Part shown: positions 34,801 to 43,652 of the stretch, one piece after another
Layout of the letters: each line of letters begins with the position of its first letter
Position numbering within the stretch: position 1 is the stretch's first letter
Assembly: GCA_937931785.1 (NCBI GenBank)
Contig: CALHAX010000032.1
Span: 1 to 48,436 of the forward strand
Length of the DNA: 48,436 nt
Origin: an uncultured Hyphomicrobiaceae bacterium
GTDB lineage: Bacteria; Pseudomonadota; Alphaproteobacteria; Rhizobiales; CALHAX01
Reading direction: 5' to 3'
Program-made: the position numbers and the translations under genes
Notes under the pieces: generated by a model
Seen by the model: only the letters and a program-made list of their open reading frames with translations
Told to the model about the DNA's origin: nothing
The model's database searches: none

Positions 34801-35280
34801 ATGATGAATTATATCAGTAAGTTGGCGGCACTTGGTGCAGGCATTGGCCTTTTGAGTGCTGGTTTTGTGTTCGGTCCTGCGGTTGCAGGCGGCGGATGGG
34901 GCAAGACCGCGGGGCACGGTGGCAAGGGCATCTACCGCATGATGAAGCGTATGGACGCCGATGGGAACGGCGAGCTGACGCTGGAAGAAGTGGAATCAAG
35001 TCGGTCGCAGCGTTTTGCCAAGGCTGACGGCAACGGTGACGGTGTTGTTGAGGCTGCAGAGTTGAAAGCCCGCATCATGGTGCGTATGGAACGCCGCGCG
35101 GATCGGCGTGTGCAGAAGATGATGCGCCGGTTTGATGTGAACAATAATGGTCAGGTTTCACAGACTGAATTTATCAACCCCGCCAAACGACGGTTCAGTT
35201 GGAACGACCTGAACGATGACGGCAAACTGTCTGGTGACGAGTTGCCGCGCCGCCGTGGTCACCGTCAGAACAAGAACTGA
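34801..35280 (+). CDS. Exported protein with four EF-hands
   Basis: A 159-residue periplasmic calcium-binding protein. The N-terminus is a signal peptide (ISKLAALGAGIGLLSAGFVF, cleaved near AVAGG). Four canonical 12-residue EF loops follow: 52-63 (DADGNGELTLEE), 76-87 (DGNGDGVVEAAE), 112-123 (DVNNNGQVSQTE) and 136-147 (DLNDDGKLSGDE). The segments between are basic, ending in RRRGHRQNKN. AGGAGAG precedes the ATG; the next codon is also ATG. It lies 36 bases upstream of the sigma factor gene, so it may belong to the same operon or be its target. Confidence 0.88.
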   Translation: MMNYISKLAALGAGIGLLSAGFVFGPAVAGGGWGKTAGHGGKGIYRMMKRMDADGNGELTLEEVESSRSQRFAKADGNGDGVVEAAELKARIMVRMERRADRRVQKMMRRFDVNNNGQVSQTEFINPAKRRFSWNDLNDDGKLSGDELPRRRGHRQNKN

Positions 35281-35316
35281 TCGGCTTGCCGATCTGGTTG
35301 TTGGTGCACTACGATC

Positions 35317-36039
35317 ATGATGAGCCCCGCATACAAGAGAGTTGCTGTTGTCGTGCCTCAGTCGAGCGAGACATCCGGGACGACAGGTGCCCATCGGTCC
35401 TTGACCGGTGGGCCCCGACTTGTTGTCAGCAATGATGATACGGATGCCAGGCTTGTTCGGGCGGCCGTGGATGGCGAGCGCTTGGCATTCCAGCGACTGG
35501 TGGAGCGACATCTGGGGCGTTCTGTTGCTACGGCGCGCCGTCTGCTTGGCAATGATGCCAATGCGGATGATGTTGCGCAGGACGCCTTTGTGCGCTTGTG
35601 GAACAGATTGCGTGACCTCGACGTTGGGGAACACGGGATCTGGCCCTGGATGCGACGTGTGATTTTCAATCTCTGCATGGATCGGCGGCGTGCGCGGCGA
35701 GATATGGTTCCAGATGTACTTGACCTGCTGGCGAGTGACGACAATCAACATCGAGATCTGGAGGCCTCCGATACGGCGCAACGTGTCGACATGGCTTTAC
35801 AGGATTTGCCGGACCGTCAGCGCGCCGCAATAGCTCTCTTTCATTTTGAGGGTTATTCGGTGAAGGAAATTGCGGAAACGATGGACAGCAGCACTGATGC
35901 GGTTGAGTCCCTTCTCGGACGGGCACGGCGCGGACTTAAAACGGCCTTGAAGGACGAATGGCAGGGATTGTTGCCGGGAGACGCACATGTTGTGACGGAC
36001 AACGATTCTACAGGAACCGTACCTGATGCGGAGGATTAA
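35317..36039 (+). CDS. ECF-like RNA polymerase sigma factor
   Basis: Sigma-70 family factor of 240 residues, with domains 2 and 4 and no domain 3. The 45-residue N-terminal extension is Ser/Gly-rich. Region 2 runs from LVRAAVDGERLAFQRLVERH to DADDVAQDAFVRLWNRL (written NADDVAQDAF here) and WPWMRRVIFNLCMDRRR. Region 4 is LPDRQRAAIALFHFEGYSVK followed by EIAETMDSSTDAVESLLGRA. Three bases separate it from the putative anti-sigma gene. Its promoters and targets are unknown. Confidence 0.9.
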   Translation: MMSPAYKRVAVVVPQSSETSGTTGAHRSLTGGPRLVVSNDDTDARLVRAAVDGERLAFQRLVERHLGRSVATARRLLGNDANADDVAQDAFVRLWNRLRDLDVGEHGIWPWMRRVIFNLCMDRRRARRDMVPDVLDLLASDDNQHRDLEASDTAQRVDMALQDLPDRQRAAIALFHFEGYSVKEIAETMDSSTDAVESLLGRARRGLKTALKDEWQGLLPGDAHVVTDNDSTGTVPDAED

Positions 36040-36042
36040 ACG

Positions 36043-36519
36043 ATGACGGATATTGAAACCCTGAAGGGCATTCTTGACACATATGGTGGAGATCCTGCGC
36101 GTTGGCCGAAGGGGCGTGCGGACGCGTTGCAGGATGTGATGGCGTCTCGTGAGGGGCGTGACCTTATTAACGAAGCTGCTGCGCTGGACCAGGTGCTTGA
36201 TGTCAATCTTGGTGCGTCGGAATTGCATGCGTCGCAGAGCGATGCGTTGTTGGCTGGTATCATGGCAGCGACCATTGATGCCCCGGCCCATTCTTCTGCG
36301 TCAATACAACAATTGCCACGCCGCCGCATCTGGTATGTCGGTGGTGCGATGGCAGCGGCGTTGCTGATTGGGGTGTTCGCTGGCGTCAACGGAATTGGTG
36401 CCATCGTAACTCAGGATGGGATCCGTTTTGCGCAGGGTGAAGTCGCGTTGACGGCTGATGAGGCGTTGCTTGCTGACCTGAGTGTTGTGAGTGATTTCGA
36501 TCTTGAGGATGATGTGTGA
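36043..36519 (+). CDS. Putative membrane-anchored anti-sigma factor
   Basis: A 158-residue protein with a cytoplasmic N-terminal part (ILDTYGGDPARWPKGRADAL), one transmembrane helix (WYVGGAMAAALLIGVFAGVNG) after a basic QLPRRRI, and a short acidic periplasmic tail. The layout of cytoplasmic sigma-binding domain plus one helix, between a sigma gene and a periplasmic sensor gene, points to an anti-sigma factor. No zinc-binding HxxxCxxC motif is present, so it would not be a ZAS-type anti-sigma. It overlaps the next gene by one base. Confidence 0.7.
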   Translation: MTDIETLKGILDTYGGDPARWPKGRADALQDVMASREGRDLINEAAALDQVLDVNLGASELHASQSDALLAGIMAATIDAPAHSSASIQQLPRRRIWYVGGAMAAALLIGVFAGVNGIGAIVTQDGIRFAQGEVALTADEALLADLSVVSDFDLEDDV

Positions 36520-37013
36520 TGCCGGACGATGCCAATCCAAACGCTGGCGCAGCACAGCGCTGGAAGATGCCCAAGTGGGGATGGGTTCTTCTGGTTGGGT
36601 CTGTGGCGCTGAATCTGCTGGTAATCGGTTCAATTGTCGGCATGCGTTGGGCAGGTCATAACCACGGTTGGAAAGACCGGGGCATGAGAGGTGTGCTTCG
36701 GCATGTGCCGCGTGACCAGCGCGATGAGGTGCGTCAGATCCTGCGACAACATCGTGAGGATGTTAAACCCGAGCGTCAGGAACTCCGCAAGCTTCGACGC
36801 GAATTGGTGGATTATGCAAAGAGTGAGGTTGTCGCTCCGGCGGAGCTGGAACGTCGCCTTGTCAGGATTGATGAACAGCGCCAATTACTGCGGGCCAAGC
36901 TGCGGCCCAAGATGATTGAATTGGTGAGCAAGCTTGACCCTGATGTCCGGGTACGGGTGTTGAGGCGTTTACTCGGTGGGCGGCGCGGCCGTCACAAACA
37001 ACATCGGGACTGA
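36519..37013 (+). CDS. Periplasmic heavy-metal-sensor-like protein (Spy/CnrX family)
   Basis: A 164-residue protein anchored by one N-terminal helix (WGWVLLVGSVALNLLVIGSI). The periplasmic part is strongly helical and charged: RHVPRDQRDEVRQILRQHRE, then LRKLRRELVDYAKSEVVAPA and ERRLVRIDEQRQLLRAKLRP, as in the metal-resist family. His residues occur just after the anchor (GHNHGW) and at the C-terminus. By analogy with CnrYXH it may sense metal or misfolding and relay to the anti-sigma factor. That role is inference from family and order. The start overlaps the previous stop. Confidence 0.8.
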   Translation: MPDDANPNAGAAQRWKMPKWGWVLLVGSVALNLLVIGSIVGMRWAGHNHGWKDRGMRGVLRHVPRDQRDEVRQILRQHREDVKPERQELRKLRRELVDYAKSEVVAPAELERRLVRIDEQRQLLRAKLRPKMIELVSKLDPDVRVRVLRRLLGGRRGRHKQHRD

Positions 37014-37034
37014 TGGCACGTCGTGTCAGTCCTG
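37005..37034. terminator. Hairpin between convergent genes
   Basis: GGACTGA at 37007-37013 pairs with TCAGTCC at 37026-37032, extended to nine pairs by C37005-G37034 and a wobble pair. It covers the stop codon of the sensor gene and lies eight bases from the end of the opposing kinase-like gene. There is no T run, so any terminator role is uncertain. Confidence 0.35.
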
Positions 37035-37040
37035 GAGTGA

Positions 37041-38150
37041 TCAGGCAGCGTTGAAGTGTCGCGATCCGCGTATGTTTTCGTTGTGTGGGGCGGGCAACTC
37101 GCAAATGACTTCAAGGTTGCGTGTGCCTTCGGGCTGACGGACAGTCAGTTGTCCGCCCATGTTGCGGACAAGAGATTCTGCGGCTACCTCGGCGAGGCTG
37201 TCGCGTGATATGCGTTCAAAACCGCCAGTGCGTGTTGTGACCGTTGTCAACGGTGCGGTTTCAACCATTTTCCTTTCATCGATACTCGCCGTGCAAGTGA
37301 TACGTGTCGTGCCCTCGTCGTGCCGGATCGTGGCAGAAATCGTTGTGTTCGATGCCGCATGACGCTTGAGTGTCTTGACCAGATTTGCGAGGGCATGCGT
37401 GAGCATTTCAGGATCTGCGATCACGAGTGAATGATCATCTCCGATAATTTCGAGAGCTGTAGGCTGATCTTTATGCTGGTCCATCACACGATTTTTATTC
37501 CACGCAGATGCGAGAGCTTCTGCGACGGGCAGGGGCACACGCTGCTGAAGCGTAGAATCGTGATCGGTGTTCAGAGCGAGAATATCGTCCACAGCGCGCA
37601 AGAGCGAGTGACTGCTGGCGGTGATGTGGGCACAGTATTCATTGTACTTTGGATGTCCGAGATTGCCATGCAACTCGTGGTTCATGAGGTCCGAGAAGCC
37701 AATCACGGCATTCAGTGGTGTGCGCAACTCATGGCTGAGGCTTTGGGCGAGACGCAGGCGGGCATCGTTCGGGGCGGGGAGCGCAATGTTCGGGCGTTGC
37801 ACGTGTTTGTCTTGCGTCTCATCTGCAACGTGTTGCGGCTCGGAAATGTGTGGTGTTGTAGGGAGGCTCTGAAATGCAACAAGCGCAAGAGCGCAGATGC
37901 AAAGGACAATGGCAGCCCAATCGAAGGTGGCGGTGAGATCCGCATAAGCGTTGGTTGCATCGGCCCACAACAACCATTGTTGTGATATCTTTACCGCAAA
38001 CGCCGTCAGGCACGCGCAGGCTGCAACAACCCATGTGATGTGGCGTGTGCGTACCCGGGAGGTTGGGGGGGTGTTTGTAAAGGTCTGGGGGTCTGGGGAA
38101 CGGTGCGGCGCAAGGCGCACGTGTTCGTTATGGCGAGCATTGCTCGTCAT
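37041..38150 (-). CDS. Membrane histidine-kinase-like protein with degenerate ATP-binding domain
   Basis: A 369-residue protein with two N-terminal membrane helices (ITWVVAACACLTAFAVKISQ; WAAIVLCICALALVAF). A HisKA domain keeps the H-box, with His140 in SLSHELRTPLNAVIGFSDL. The region where the catalytic domain should be (about 235-360) keeps the overall strand pattern and a terminal MGGQLTV. It lacks an N-box Asn, the DxGxG motif and the GxGLGL motif. It is therefore probably a pseudokinase or a scaffold. An in-frame GTG at 38186 would extend it by 12 residues. It converges with the sigma-operon sensor gene. Confidence 0.75.
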   Translation of the reverse strand: MTSNARHNEHVRLAPHRSPDPQTFTNTPPTSRVRTRHITWVVAACACLTAFAVKISQQWLLWADATNAYADLTATFDWAAIVLCICALALVAFQSLPTTPHISEPQHVADETQDKHVQRPNIALPAPNDARLRLAQSLSHELRTPLNAVIGFSDLMNHELHGNLGHPKYNEYCAHITASSHSLLRAVDDILALNTDHDSTLQQRVPLPVAEALASAWNKNRVMDQHKDQPTALEIIGDDHSLVIADPEMLTHALANLVKTLKRHAASNTTISATIRHDEGTTRITCTASIDERKMVETAPLTTVTTRTGGFERISRDSLAEVAAESLVRNMGGQLTVRQPEGTRNLEVICELPAPHNENIRGSRHFNAA

Positions 38151-38293
38151 CCTCGCCCCCTCAATGAATAAATCTGCCTCGACCACGTGTCGTGCGGTGC
38201 TGCCCGCCCGAACGACTTCGCTACATTGTGTCTATTCGCGCCATCTGTCCAGTTGCAGATTTGCAAAATGGAGAAAAATTTTGAATTTTTCTC

Positions 38294-40948
38294 TTATTCT
38301 ATCGTTCGGGAGGCTATTTCAAACACATCTGGAGATAAATTCTGCTTCTTTATAATCCGTTTCAACTCTTTTACAGCCAGTTTCTGGCGGCTTTTTTCGA
38401 GGGTTCGCCATGTCCGGAAGGCGTTCAGCAGGCGTGCCGCGATCTGGGGGTTAATATCATCCAGCTCGATAACTGTATCCGCAACCAACTTGTAGCCTTC
38501 CCCGTCAGGCCGGTGGAATTGAGAGGGGTTTGACATGGCCAGTGGTCCAATAAGGGCGCGAACCTTGTTTGGATTGGTCAAGGAGAACAAATCATGCCCC
38601 TTGAGCTCCACTACCCGTTCCACCGTGCGCGGGCTGCTTGATGCGGCCTGAATGGAAAACCAGCTGTCTATAACGAGGTGATCGTTCTTCCAGCGACGGT
38701 AGAAGTTTGCAAAGGCCTTGTCGCGTTCCGGCGTTTCCGAATTGCTCAGAATAGCCAGTGCTGCGGTCTGGTCGGTCATGTTTGTTGCCGACTTGTAGTG
38801 ACGCACGACCCGCGCGAGGCTTTCCTCTGTTTCATCTGCTGTCAAAAGCGAAAGGGCACCGAGCCGAAGGGCACGCTGGCCAACGGATGCCGCATCCGGG
38901 CTGTAAGGGCCTGAAGGTTTATGTTTGCGGTACAAGGCAACAAGTTCGTCGCTCAATGTTTTGCCCATGGTGCGACGCAGCTGACTGCGCGCCTTGTGAA
39001 TGGCGTCTGGATCGACGTTGGTGCCGATCTGACGTGCCAGATCTCCCTCACTTGGAAGAGCTAGCAACATGGCGCGGAAGGCTGGCTCCAGTGTTTCGTC
39101 CATGATGGCTGCAGCGAGCGCACGAATGAATGCAGCGCTCCGACCAACCCGTTTGCCGTTCCTTGCAGCCTCGACCATTGCCAGAATGTTGCGTGTTGCG
39201 AAGGTTTGTGCAGCCTGACACCGATTGAACGAGTCACTGTCGTGCGCCATCAGGAACTCGAGATCGCTGTCAGACTGTTCGATTTCGAGGTTCACCGGTG
39301 CGGAAAACCCGCGAAGGATGGAAAGTGTGGGTTTCTTCTCCACGCCTGTGAAACGGAATGTTTGTTCCTTGCGCGTCAAGTGCACCGTGCCGTCTGGCAA
39401 TTCACCATGCTTTTGTAACACCAGTGGCATGTCTGAGCCATCAGGTGCGATCAATCCGACCGTCACGGGAATGTGGTGTGGTCTTTTGGCGGCTTGTCCT
39501 GCTGTCGGGGGAAGGATTTGCGTCAGTGAGAGTTCTGCGGTCTTGTTGTCCGCATCGTATGAAAACGTGCCCACGAGCTCTGGAGTTCCGGCTTGTTCGT
39601 ACCAGCGTGAGAACTGTGCAAGGCTTTCGCCTGTTGCGTCTTCGAAGCATGTCAGGAACTGTTCGATCGTGCAGGCTTCCCCGTCGTGGCGATCAAAATA
39701 AAGATCCATACCGTTCCGAAAACCGTCGATGCCGAGGATTGTCTGGATCATGCGGCAGAGTTCGGCACCTTTTTCATAGACGGTCGCCGTATAAAAGTTG
39801 TTGATCTCGATATATTTGGATGGACGGACCGGATGCGCCAGGGGGCCGGCATCTTCCGGAAACTGGTGCGCTTTCAGGGTGCGTACATCCTGGATGCGTT
39901 GCACGGCGCGCGAACGCTCGTCGGCGGAGAATTCCTGATCGCGGAAGACGGTCAAACCTTCCTTCAGACAAAGCTGGAACCAGTCGCGGCACGTGATGCG
40001 GTTGCCGGTCCAGTTGTGAAAGTATTCGTGTGCAATAACAGACTCGATGGCTTCGTACGTGCTGTCCGTCGCAGTTTCAGGCGACGCAAGGATCAACTTG
40101 TCGTTGAAGATATTGAGCCCCTTGTTCTCCATTGCGCCCATGTTGAAGTCCGACACGGCGACGATCATGAAGATGTCGAGGTCGTACTCGCGCCCGAAGC
40201 GCGTCTCATCCCATTTCATGGAGCGCTTCAGGCTGTCCATGGCCCACGCACAGCGATCTTCCTTGCCGGGTTCGACATAAATACGCAGGTCGACTTTGCG
40301 GCCCGACATGGTTTTGAACGTGCTGGCGATGCTCTTCAGATTTCCGCCCACCAGAGCGAAGAGATAGGACGGTTTCGGGTGTGGATCGTGCCAGATGGTG
40401 TAGTGGCGCTTACTGCCGAAAACAGTGCCATGCTCGACCAGGTTACCGTTGGAGAGCAGGGCGGAGGCCGCGTTGCGATCCGCTTCGATACGGGTTGTGT
40501 AAACCGCGAGCACATCCGGGCGATCCAGAAAATAGGTGATCCGGCGAAAACCTTCGGCTTCGCATTGGGTGCAGTACATGCCGCGTGAACGATACAGCCC
40601 CGATAGCGCCGTGTTTGCTTCCGGATTGCAGCTCGTCGTGATGTCCAGCGTAAATGCCCGCGCCGGCGGCTTCAGGATGGTCAGCGTATGGGATGTGACT
40701 TCATAGTCGCCTGGCTTCAAGCGTTTGCCCGACAGCTTGATTTGCTGCAGCTCGAGCAATTCACCATCGAGAACCAGAGGTTCCGACTTGCGGCGCCCGT
40801 TCCTCGCCGGATTCGGGCGCATCTTCAGTTTTGAGCGCACCGTTGTCGCGGTCGGCTCCAGCGAAATGTCCAGATCGACCGTATCGATCAGGTACGGAGA
40901 CGGGACATAGTCCTTGAGATAGATCGGTCTTGGGCGTTCAATCTTCAT
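38294..40948 (-). CDS. pepN: Aminopeptidase N (M1 family)
   Basis: Cytoplasmic zinc aminopeptidase that finishes peptide breakdown, 884 residues, close to the E. coli enzyme. The substrate N-terminus-binding motif GAMENKGLNIFND is near residue 268. The zinc site is HEYFHNW near 305, with the third ligand Glu in LKEGLTVFRDQEFS. The C-terminal helical domain is complete to the stop. The frame is open 60 codons upstream, but MKIERPRPIYLKDY at 40948 is the family start. It is divergent from prfC, with 200 bases between them. Confidence 0.95.
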   Translation of the reverse strand: MKIERPRPIYLKDYVPSPYLIDTVDLDISLEPTATTVRSKLKMRPNPARNGRRKSEPLVLDGELLELQQIKLSGKRLKPGDYEVTSHTLTILKPPARAFTLDITTSCNPEANTALSGLYRSRGMYCTQCEAEGFRRITYFLDRPDVLAVYTTRIEADRNAASALLSNGNLVEHGTVFGSKRHYTIWHDPHPKPSYLFALVGGNLKSIASTFKTMSGRKVDLRIYVEPGKEDRCAWAMDSLKRSMKWDETRFGREYDLDIFMIVAVSDFNMGAMENKGLNIFNDKLILASPETATDSTYEAIESVIAHEYFHNWTGNRITCRDWFQLCLKEGLTVFRDQEFSADERSRAVQRIQDVRTLKAHQFPEDAGPLAHPVRPSKYIEINNFYTATVYEKGAELCRMIQTILGIDGFRNGMDLYFDRHDGEACTIEQFLTCFEDATGESLAQFSRWYEQAGTPELVGTFSYDADNKTAELSLTQILPPTAGQAAKRPHHIPVTVGLIAPDGSDMPLVLQKHGELPDGTVHLTRKEQTFRFTGVEKKPTLSILRGFSAPVNLEIEQSDSDLEFLMAHDSDSFNRCQAAQTFATRNILAMVEAARNGKRVGRSAAFIRALAAAIMDETLEPAFRAMLLALPSEGDLARQIGTNVDPDAIHKARSQLRRTMGKTLSDELVALYRKHKPSGPYSPDAASVGQRALRLGALSLLTADETEESLARVVRHYKSATNMTDQTAALAILSNSETPERDKAFANFYRRWKNDHLVIDSWFSIQAASSSPRTVERVVELKGHDLFSLTNPNKVRALIGPLAMSNPSQFHRPDGEGYKLVADTVIELDDINPQIAARLLNAFRTWRTLEKSRQKLAVKELKRIIKKQNLSPDVFEIASRTIE

Positions 40949-41148
40949 TTGTTCTTGTTTTGTTTGGGATTTGCGCTGGCGCGAGGTTGGTCCTCTGTGT
41001 ATCCCGTTCCCAAAGCGACTTCCAGCCGTGTTGAACCGGCTTCGCGTGAAATCGTTACCCGTGACGTGCGGCACTTCGTGGCTGTGGGATTTACGGATGC
41101 AATCTTGCGCAAATTGGCTCTTCGACACCTGTATCTTTCAGGCACCAC

Positions 41149-42726
41149 ATGTCACTTGACTACAACAGACGGCGAACATTTGCCATTATTTCCCACCCCG
41201 ATGCGGGCAAGACCACGCTGACTGAACGTCTGCTTGTGGCGGGGGGTGCGATCCATCTTGCGGGTGATGTGAAAGTTCGTGGCGATCGCCGCCGCGCACG
41301 ATCGGACTGGATGAAGATCGAACAGGACCGTGGGATATCGGTCACCAGTTCGGTGATGACGTTTGAATATCGCGATCTGGTATTCAACCTGCTCGACACG
41401 CCGGGGCACGAGGACTTCTCGGAAGACACCTATAGAACGCTGACGGCGGTGGATTCCGCGATCATGGTGATCGATGCGGCGCGCGGCATTCAGAGCCAGA
41501 CGCGCAAACTTTTCGAGGTCTGTCGTTTGCGGGATATTCCGATCATCACCTACATCAACAAGGTGGATCGGGAGGGGCTTGAGCCGTTCGAGTTGCTGGA
41601 TGAGATCGAGGACGTTCTGCAGCTTGAGGTATCGCCGGTCGTTTGGCCCATCGGGATGGGGGGAAATTTTCACGGCTGCTACGATCTGCACCAGAACACG
41701 TTCCTGACCTCCAGCAAGGGCAAGGGTGCTGCATCTGACACGCTGCTCCAATGTACCGGTCTGAATGATCCGCAACTTGTGGAGCGCGTTCCAGCGAACG
41801 TTCTGGATGACGTGCGTGATACAGCCGAGATGGCAGTGGGGGGGTACGCTGCGTTCGATCGGGAGGCGTATCGTGAGGGCAATCTGACGCCAGTCATCTT
41901 TGGTAGTGCATTGCGCGACTATGGAACGCGTGCGCTGATCGATCTGATTGCGGACCATGCCCCGGAAACTCAACCAAACCCGACTGATGGTCGAGAAGTG
42001 CTTCCGGGTGAAGATGCGGTTAGTGGGTTTGTGTTCAAGGTTCAGGCGAACATGGACAAGAACCACCGTGACCGGGTGGCGTTCATGCGCTTGTGCTCCG
42101 GCCACTTCAAACGCGGAATGAAACTGAGGCAAGTACGCACCGCCAAGGATGTCATGATCCATAGCCCGATCTTCTTTCTCGCGCAGGATCGCGAGATTGC
42201 GGAAGACGCCGGGCCAGGCGATGTTATTGGCGTGCCGAACCATGGCACCATCCGTGTGGGAGACACGTTTACGGAAGGAGAGGAAATCCGGTTTACCGGT
42301 TTGCCCGTGTTCGCGCCTGAAATTCTGCGCCGCGTTCGACTGGTCGATACGACCAAGATCAAGCAGATGCGTCAGGCGCTGCAGGACCTTTCCGAGGAAG
42401 GGCTGGTGCAGGTGTTCAAGCCGTCGATCGGGTCACAATATATTGTTGGCGTGATCGGGGTGCTGCAATTGGACGTTCTCAAAGACAGGGCGCGGCAGGA
42501 ATATCGCGCGGAAATCGACTTCGAGCCCGTGCAGTACGAGATGGCGCGCTGGCTCAGTGCCGACGATCCCGCAGATGTAGAGGCCTTTATCAAGGCGCAC
42601 ACCATGGCGGTTGTTCGGGACCGTGATGATGCGCCTGTGTTCATGGCTACAAGCCAGTGGGAACTCGACTACAAGGCGAAAAACTATGAAAACATCACGT
42701 TCCTCAAGACCAAGGAACTTGAGTAG
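41149..42726 (+). CDS. prfC: Peptide chain release factor 3
   Basis: GTPase that recycles RF1/RF2 from the ribosome, 525 residues as usual. G1 is ISHPDAGKTTLTE, G2 region GISVTSSVM, G3 DTPGHEDFSEDTYR, G4 YINKVDRE. Domains 2 and 3 include GVPNHGTIRVGDTFTEGE and FAPEILRRVRLVDTTK, ending with the MATSQWELDY block. The ATG at 41149 gives the normal N-terminus. All GTPase motifs are intact. Confidence 0.97.
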   Translation: MSLDYNRRRTFAIISHPDAGKTTLTERLLVAGGAIHLAGDVKVRGDRRRARSDWMKIEQDRGISVTSSVMTFEYRDLVFNLLDTPGHEDFSEDTYRTLTAVDSAIMVIDAARGIQSQTRKLFEVCRLRDIPIITYINKVDREGLEPFELLDEIEDVLQLEVSPVVWPIGMGGNFHGCYDLHQNTFLTSSKGKGAASDTLLQCTGLNDPQLVERVPANVLDDVRDTAEMAVGGYAAFDREAYREGNLTPVIFGSALRDYGTRALIDLIADHAPETQPNPTDGREVLPGEDAVSGFVFKVQANMDKNHRDRVAFMRLCSGHFKRGMKLRQVRTAKDVMIHSPIFFLAQDREIAEDAGPGDVIGVPNHGTIRVGDTFTEGEEIRFTGLPVFAPEILRRVRLVDTTKIKQMRQALQDLSEEGLVQVFKPSIGSQYIVGVIGVLQLDVLKDRARQEYRAEIDFEPVQYEMARWLSADDPADVEAFIKAHTMAVVRDRDDAPVFMATSQWELDYKAKNYENITFLKTKELE

Positions 42727-42928
42727 TCAGGTCATAGTGATGAGGCTTGCGCGCCGGATTTGTTCAAACTTTCGTTGAATCGCCGCAAAGCTGTGGCGTT
42801 GTCGCGTGCTGTGCGTCAACTTAAGACATCGACGCGTTTGTTGGGATGTTTGAGTGTTGCGTTACATATTCACAAGACCGGCGGCTTCGTCGATCGCGAT
42901 AAATCCGAGACTTCAAAGGGAGAAGAGA

Positions 42929-43324
42929 ATGAGATTTCTGGCTGCAATTCTTGCCGCACTGGTTCTGGCGGCGCCCGTTTCCGCTGCGGCTGCCGATGGA
43001 GATATCAAGAAAGGCAAGAAGGTTTTCCGCAAGTGCAAAGCCTGTCACGTCGTTGACAAGGAACAGAACCGGATCGGGCCGCATCTTGTGGGTATTATTG
43101 GGCGTAAGGCCGGGGTCGTTGAAGGCTTCAAATACTCTGCGGCCCTGATGGCGAAAGCCGGTGAAGGGCTTGAGTGGACGGATGAGAATTTTCTCAAGTT
43201 CATGACGAAACCGAAGGAATTCATGCCAGGCACCAAGATGGCATTTGCTGGACTGAAGAAGGAGGATCAGCGCGTCAACCTGCTGGCCTACATCAAGTCA
43301 CTCGCGCCGAAAGCTGCTGAGTAG
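42929..43324 (+). CDS. Periplasmic class I c-type cytochrome
   Basis: A soluble electron carrier of 131 residues with a signal peptide (FLAAILAALVLAAPVSAAAA). The haem site is CKACH (Cys36, Cys39, His40) and the distal Met ligand is Met104 in PGTKMAF. The layout fits cytochrome c550/c2. It would depend on the ccm system encoded in the same window. AAAGGGAG precedes the ATG at 42929; the frame is open 25 codons further upstream without a good start. A strong terminator follows. Confidence 0.93.
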   Translation: MRFLAAILAALVLAAPVSAAAADGDIKKGKKVFRKCKACHVVDKEQNRIGPHLVGIIGRKAGVVEGFKYSAALMAKAGEGLEWTDENFLKFMTKPKEFMPGTKMAFAGLKKEDQRVNLLAYIKSLAPKAAE

Positions 43325-43374
43325 CTTTTTGGGTTGCGGGAAACGTTATGACCGCACAACACAAGTATTCTACG

Positions 43375-43405
43375 AACCGCCCGGCTTGATGCCGGGCGGT
43401 TTTTT
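43375..43405 (+). terminator. Intrinsic terminator after the cytochrome gene
   Basis: AACCGCCCGGC at 43375-43385 pairs with GCCGGGCGGTT at 43391-43401 around the loop TTGAT, followed directly by a T run ending at 43405. This is a textbook rho-independent terminator. Confidence 0.93.
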
Positions 43406-43474
43406 GCTTTGGATGTTCACCCGATTCTTCTCACCATTTGTCCTGCGTCTCGGTGTGCGACAGAATGGGAGGCA

Positions 43475-43515
43475 AGGGTGTGTCCGACTTAAATCAGGGT
43501 GTGTCCGACTTAAAT
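43475..43515. repeat. Tandem 20-bp direct repeat, period 21
   Basis: AGGGTGTGTCCGACTTAAAT occurs at 43475-43494 and 43496-43515, identical over 20 bases with one base between. It lies in a 328-base gene-free interval after the cytochrome terminator. The GTGTCCGACTT core is reminiscent of insertion-sequence ends, but no transposase is present. Confidence 0.7.
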
Positions 43516-43560
43516 GGAGACACCGGGATGTCTGTGGAGCTACCTGGGGCGTCGGGTCAT

Positions 43561-43601
43561 GCTTCCATTTGAATCAGGCGCGCTATAGGTCGAATGGAAG
43601 C
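43561..43601. repeat. Inverted repeat in the intergenic region
   Basis: GCTTCCATT at 43561-43569 and AATGGAAGC at 43593-43601 are perfect 9-base inverted repeats separated by 23 bases. A second, shorter pair (CCCGTT near 43606 and AACGGG near 43627) follows. They lie 3' of the minus-strand membrane gene and could form its transcript end, though no T run is seen. The rest of 43406-43652 holds no gene. Confidence 0.5.
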
Positions 43602-43652
43602 CGAACCCGTTTGCGATGGTTCTGGTAACGGGCTCTGTGACCGTTTCCCGGA

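Noticed and set aside
39686-40588. 300-residue plus-strand frame within pepN
   Set aside because: It is antisense to the catalytic domain of pepN, including the zinc site.
40949-41221. 90-residue plus-strand frame between pepN and prfC
   Set aside because: It begins at a non-ATG codon, runs into prfC in another frame and has no ribosome site or homology I recognise.
41152-42243. 363-residue minus-strand frame within prfC
   Set aside because: prfC is unambiguous on the plus strand; the antisense frame has no recognisable domain.
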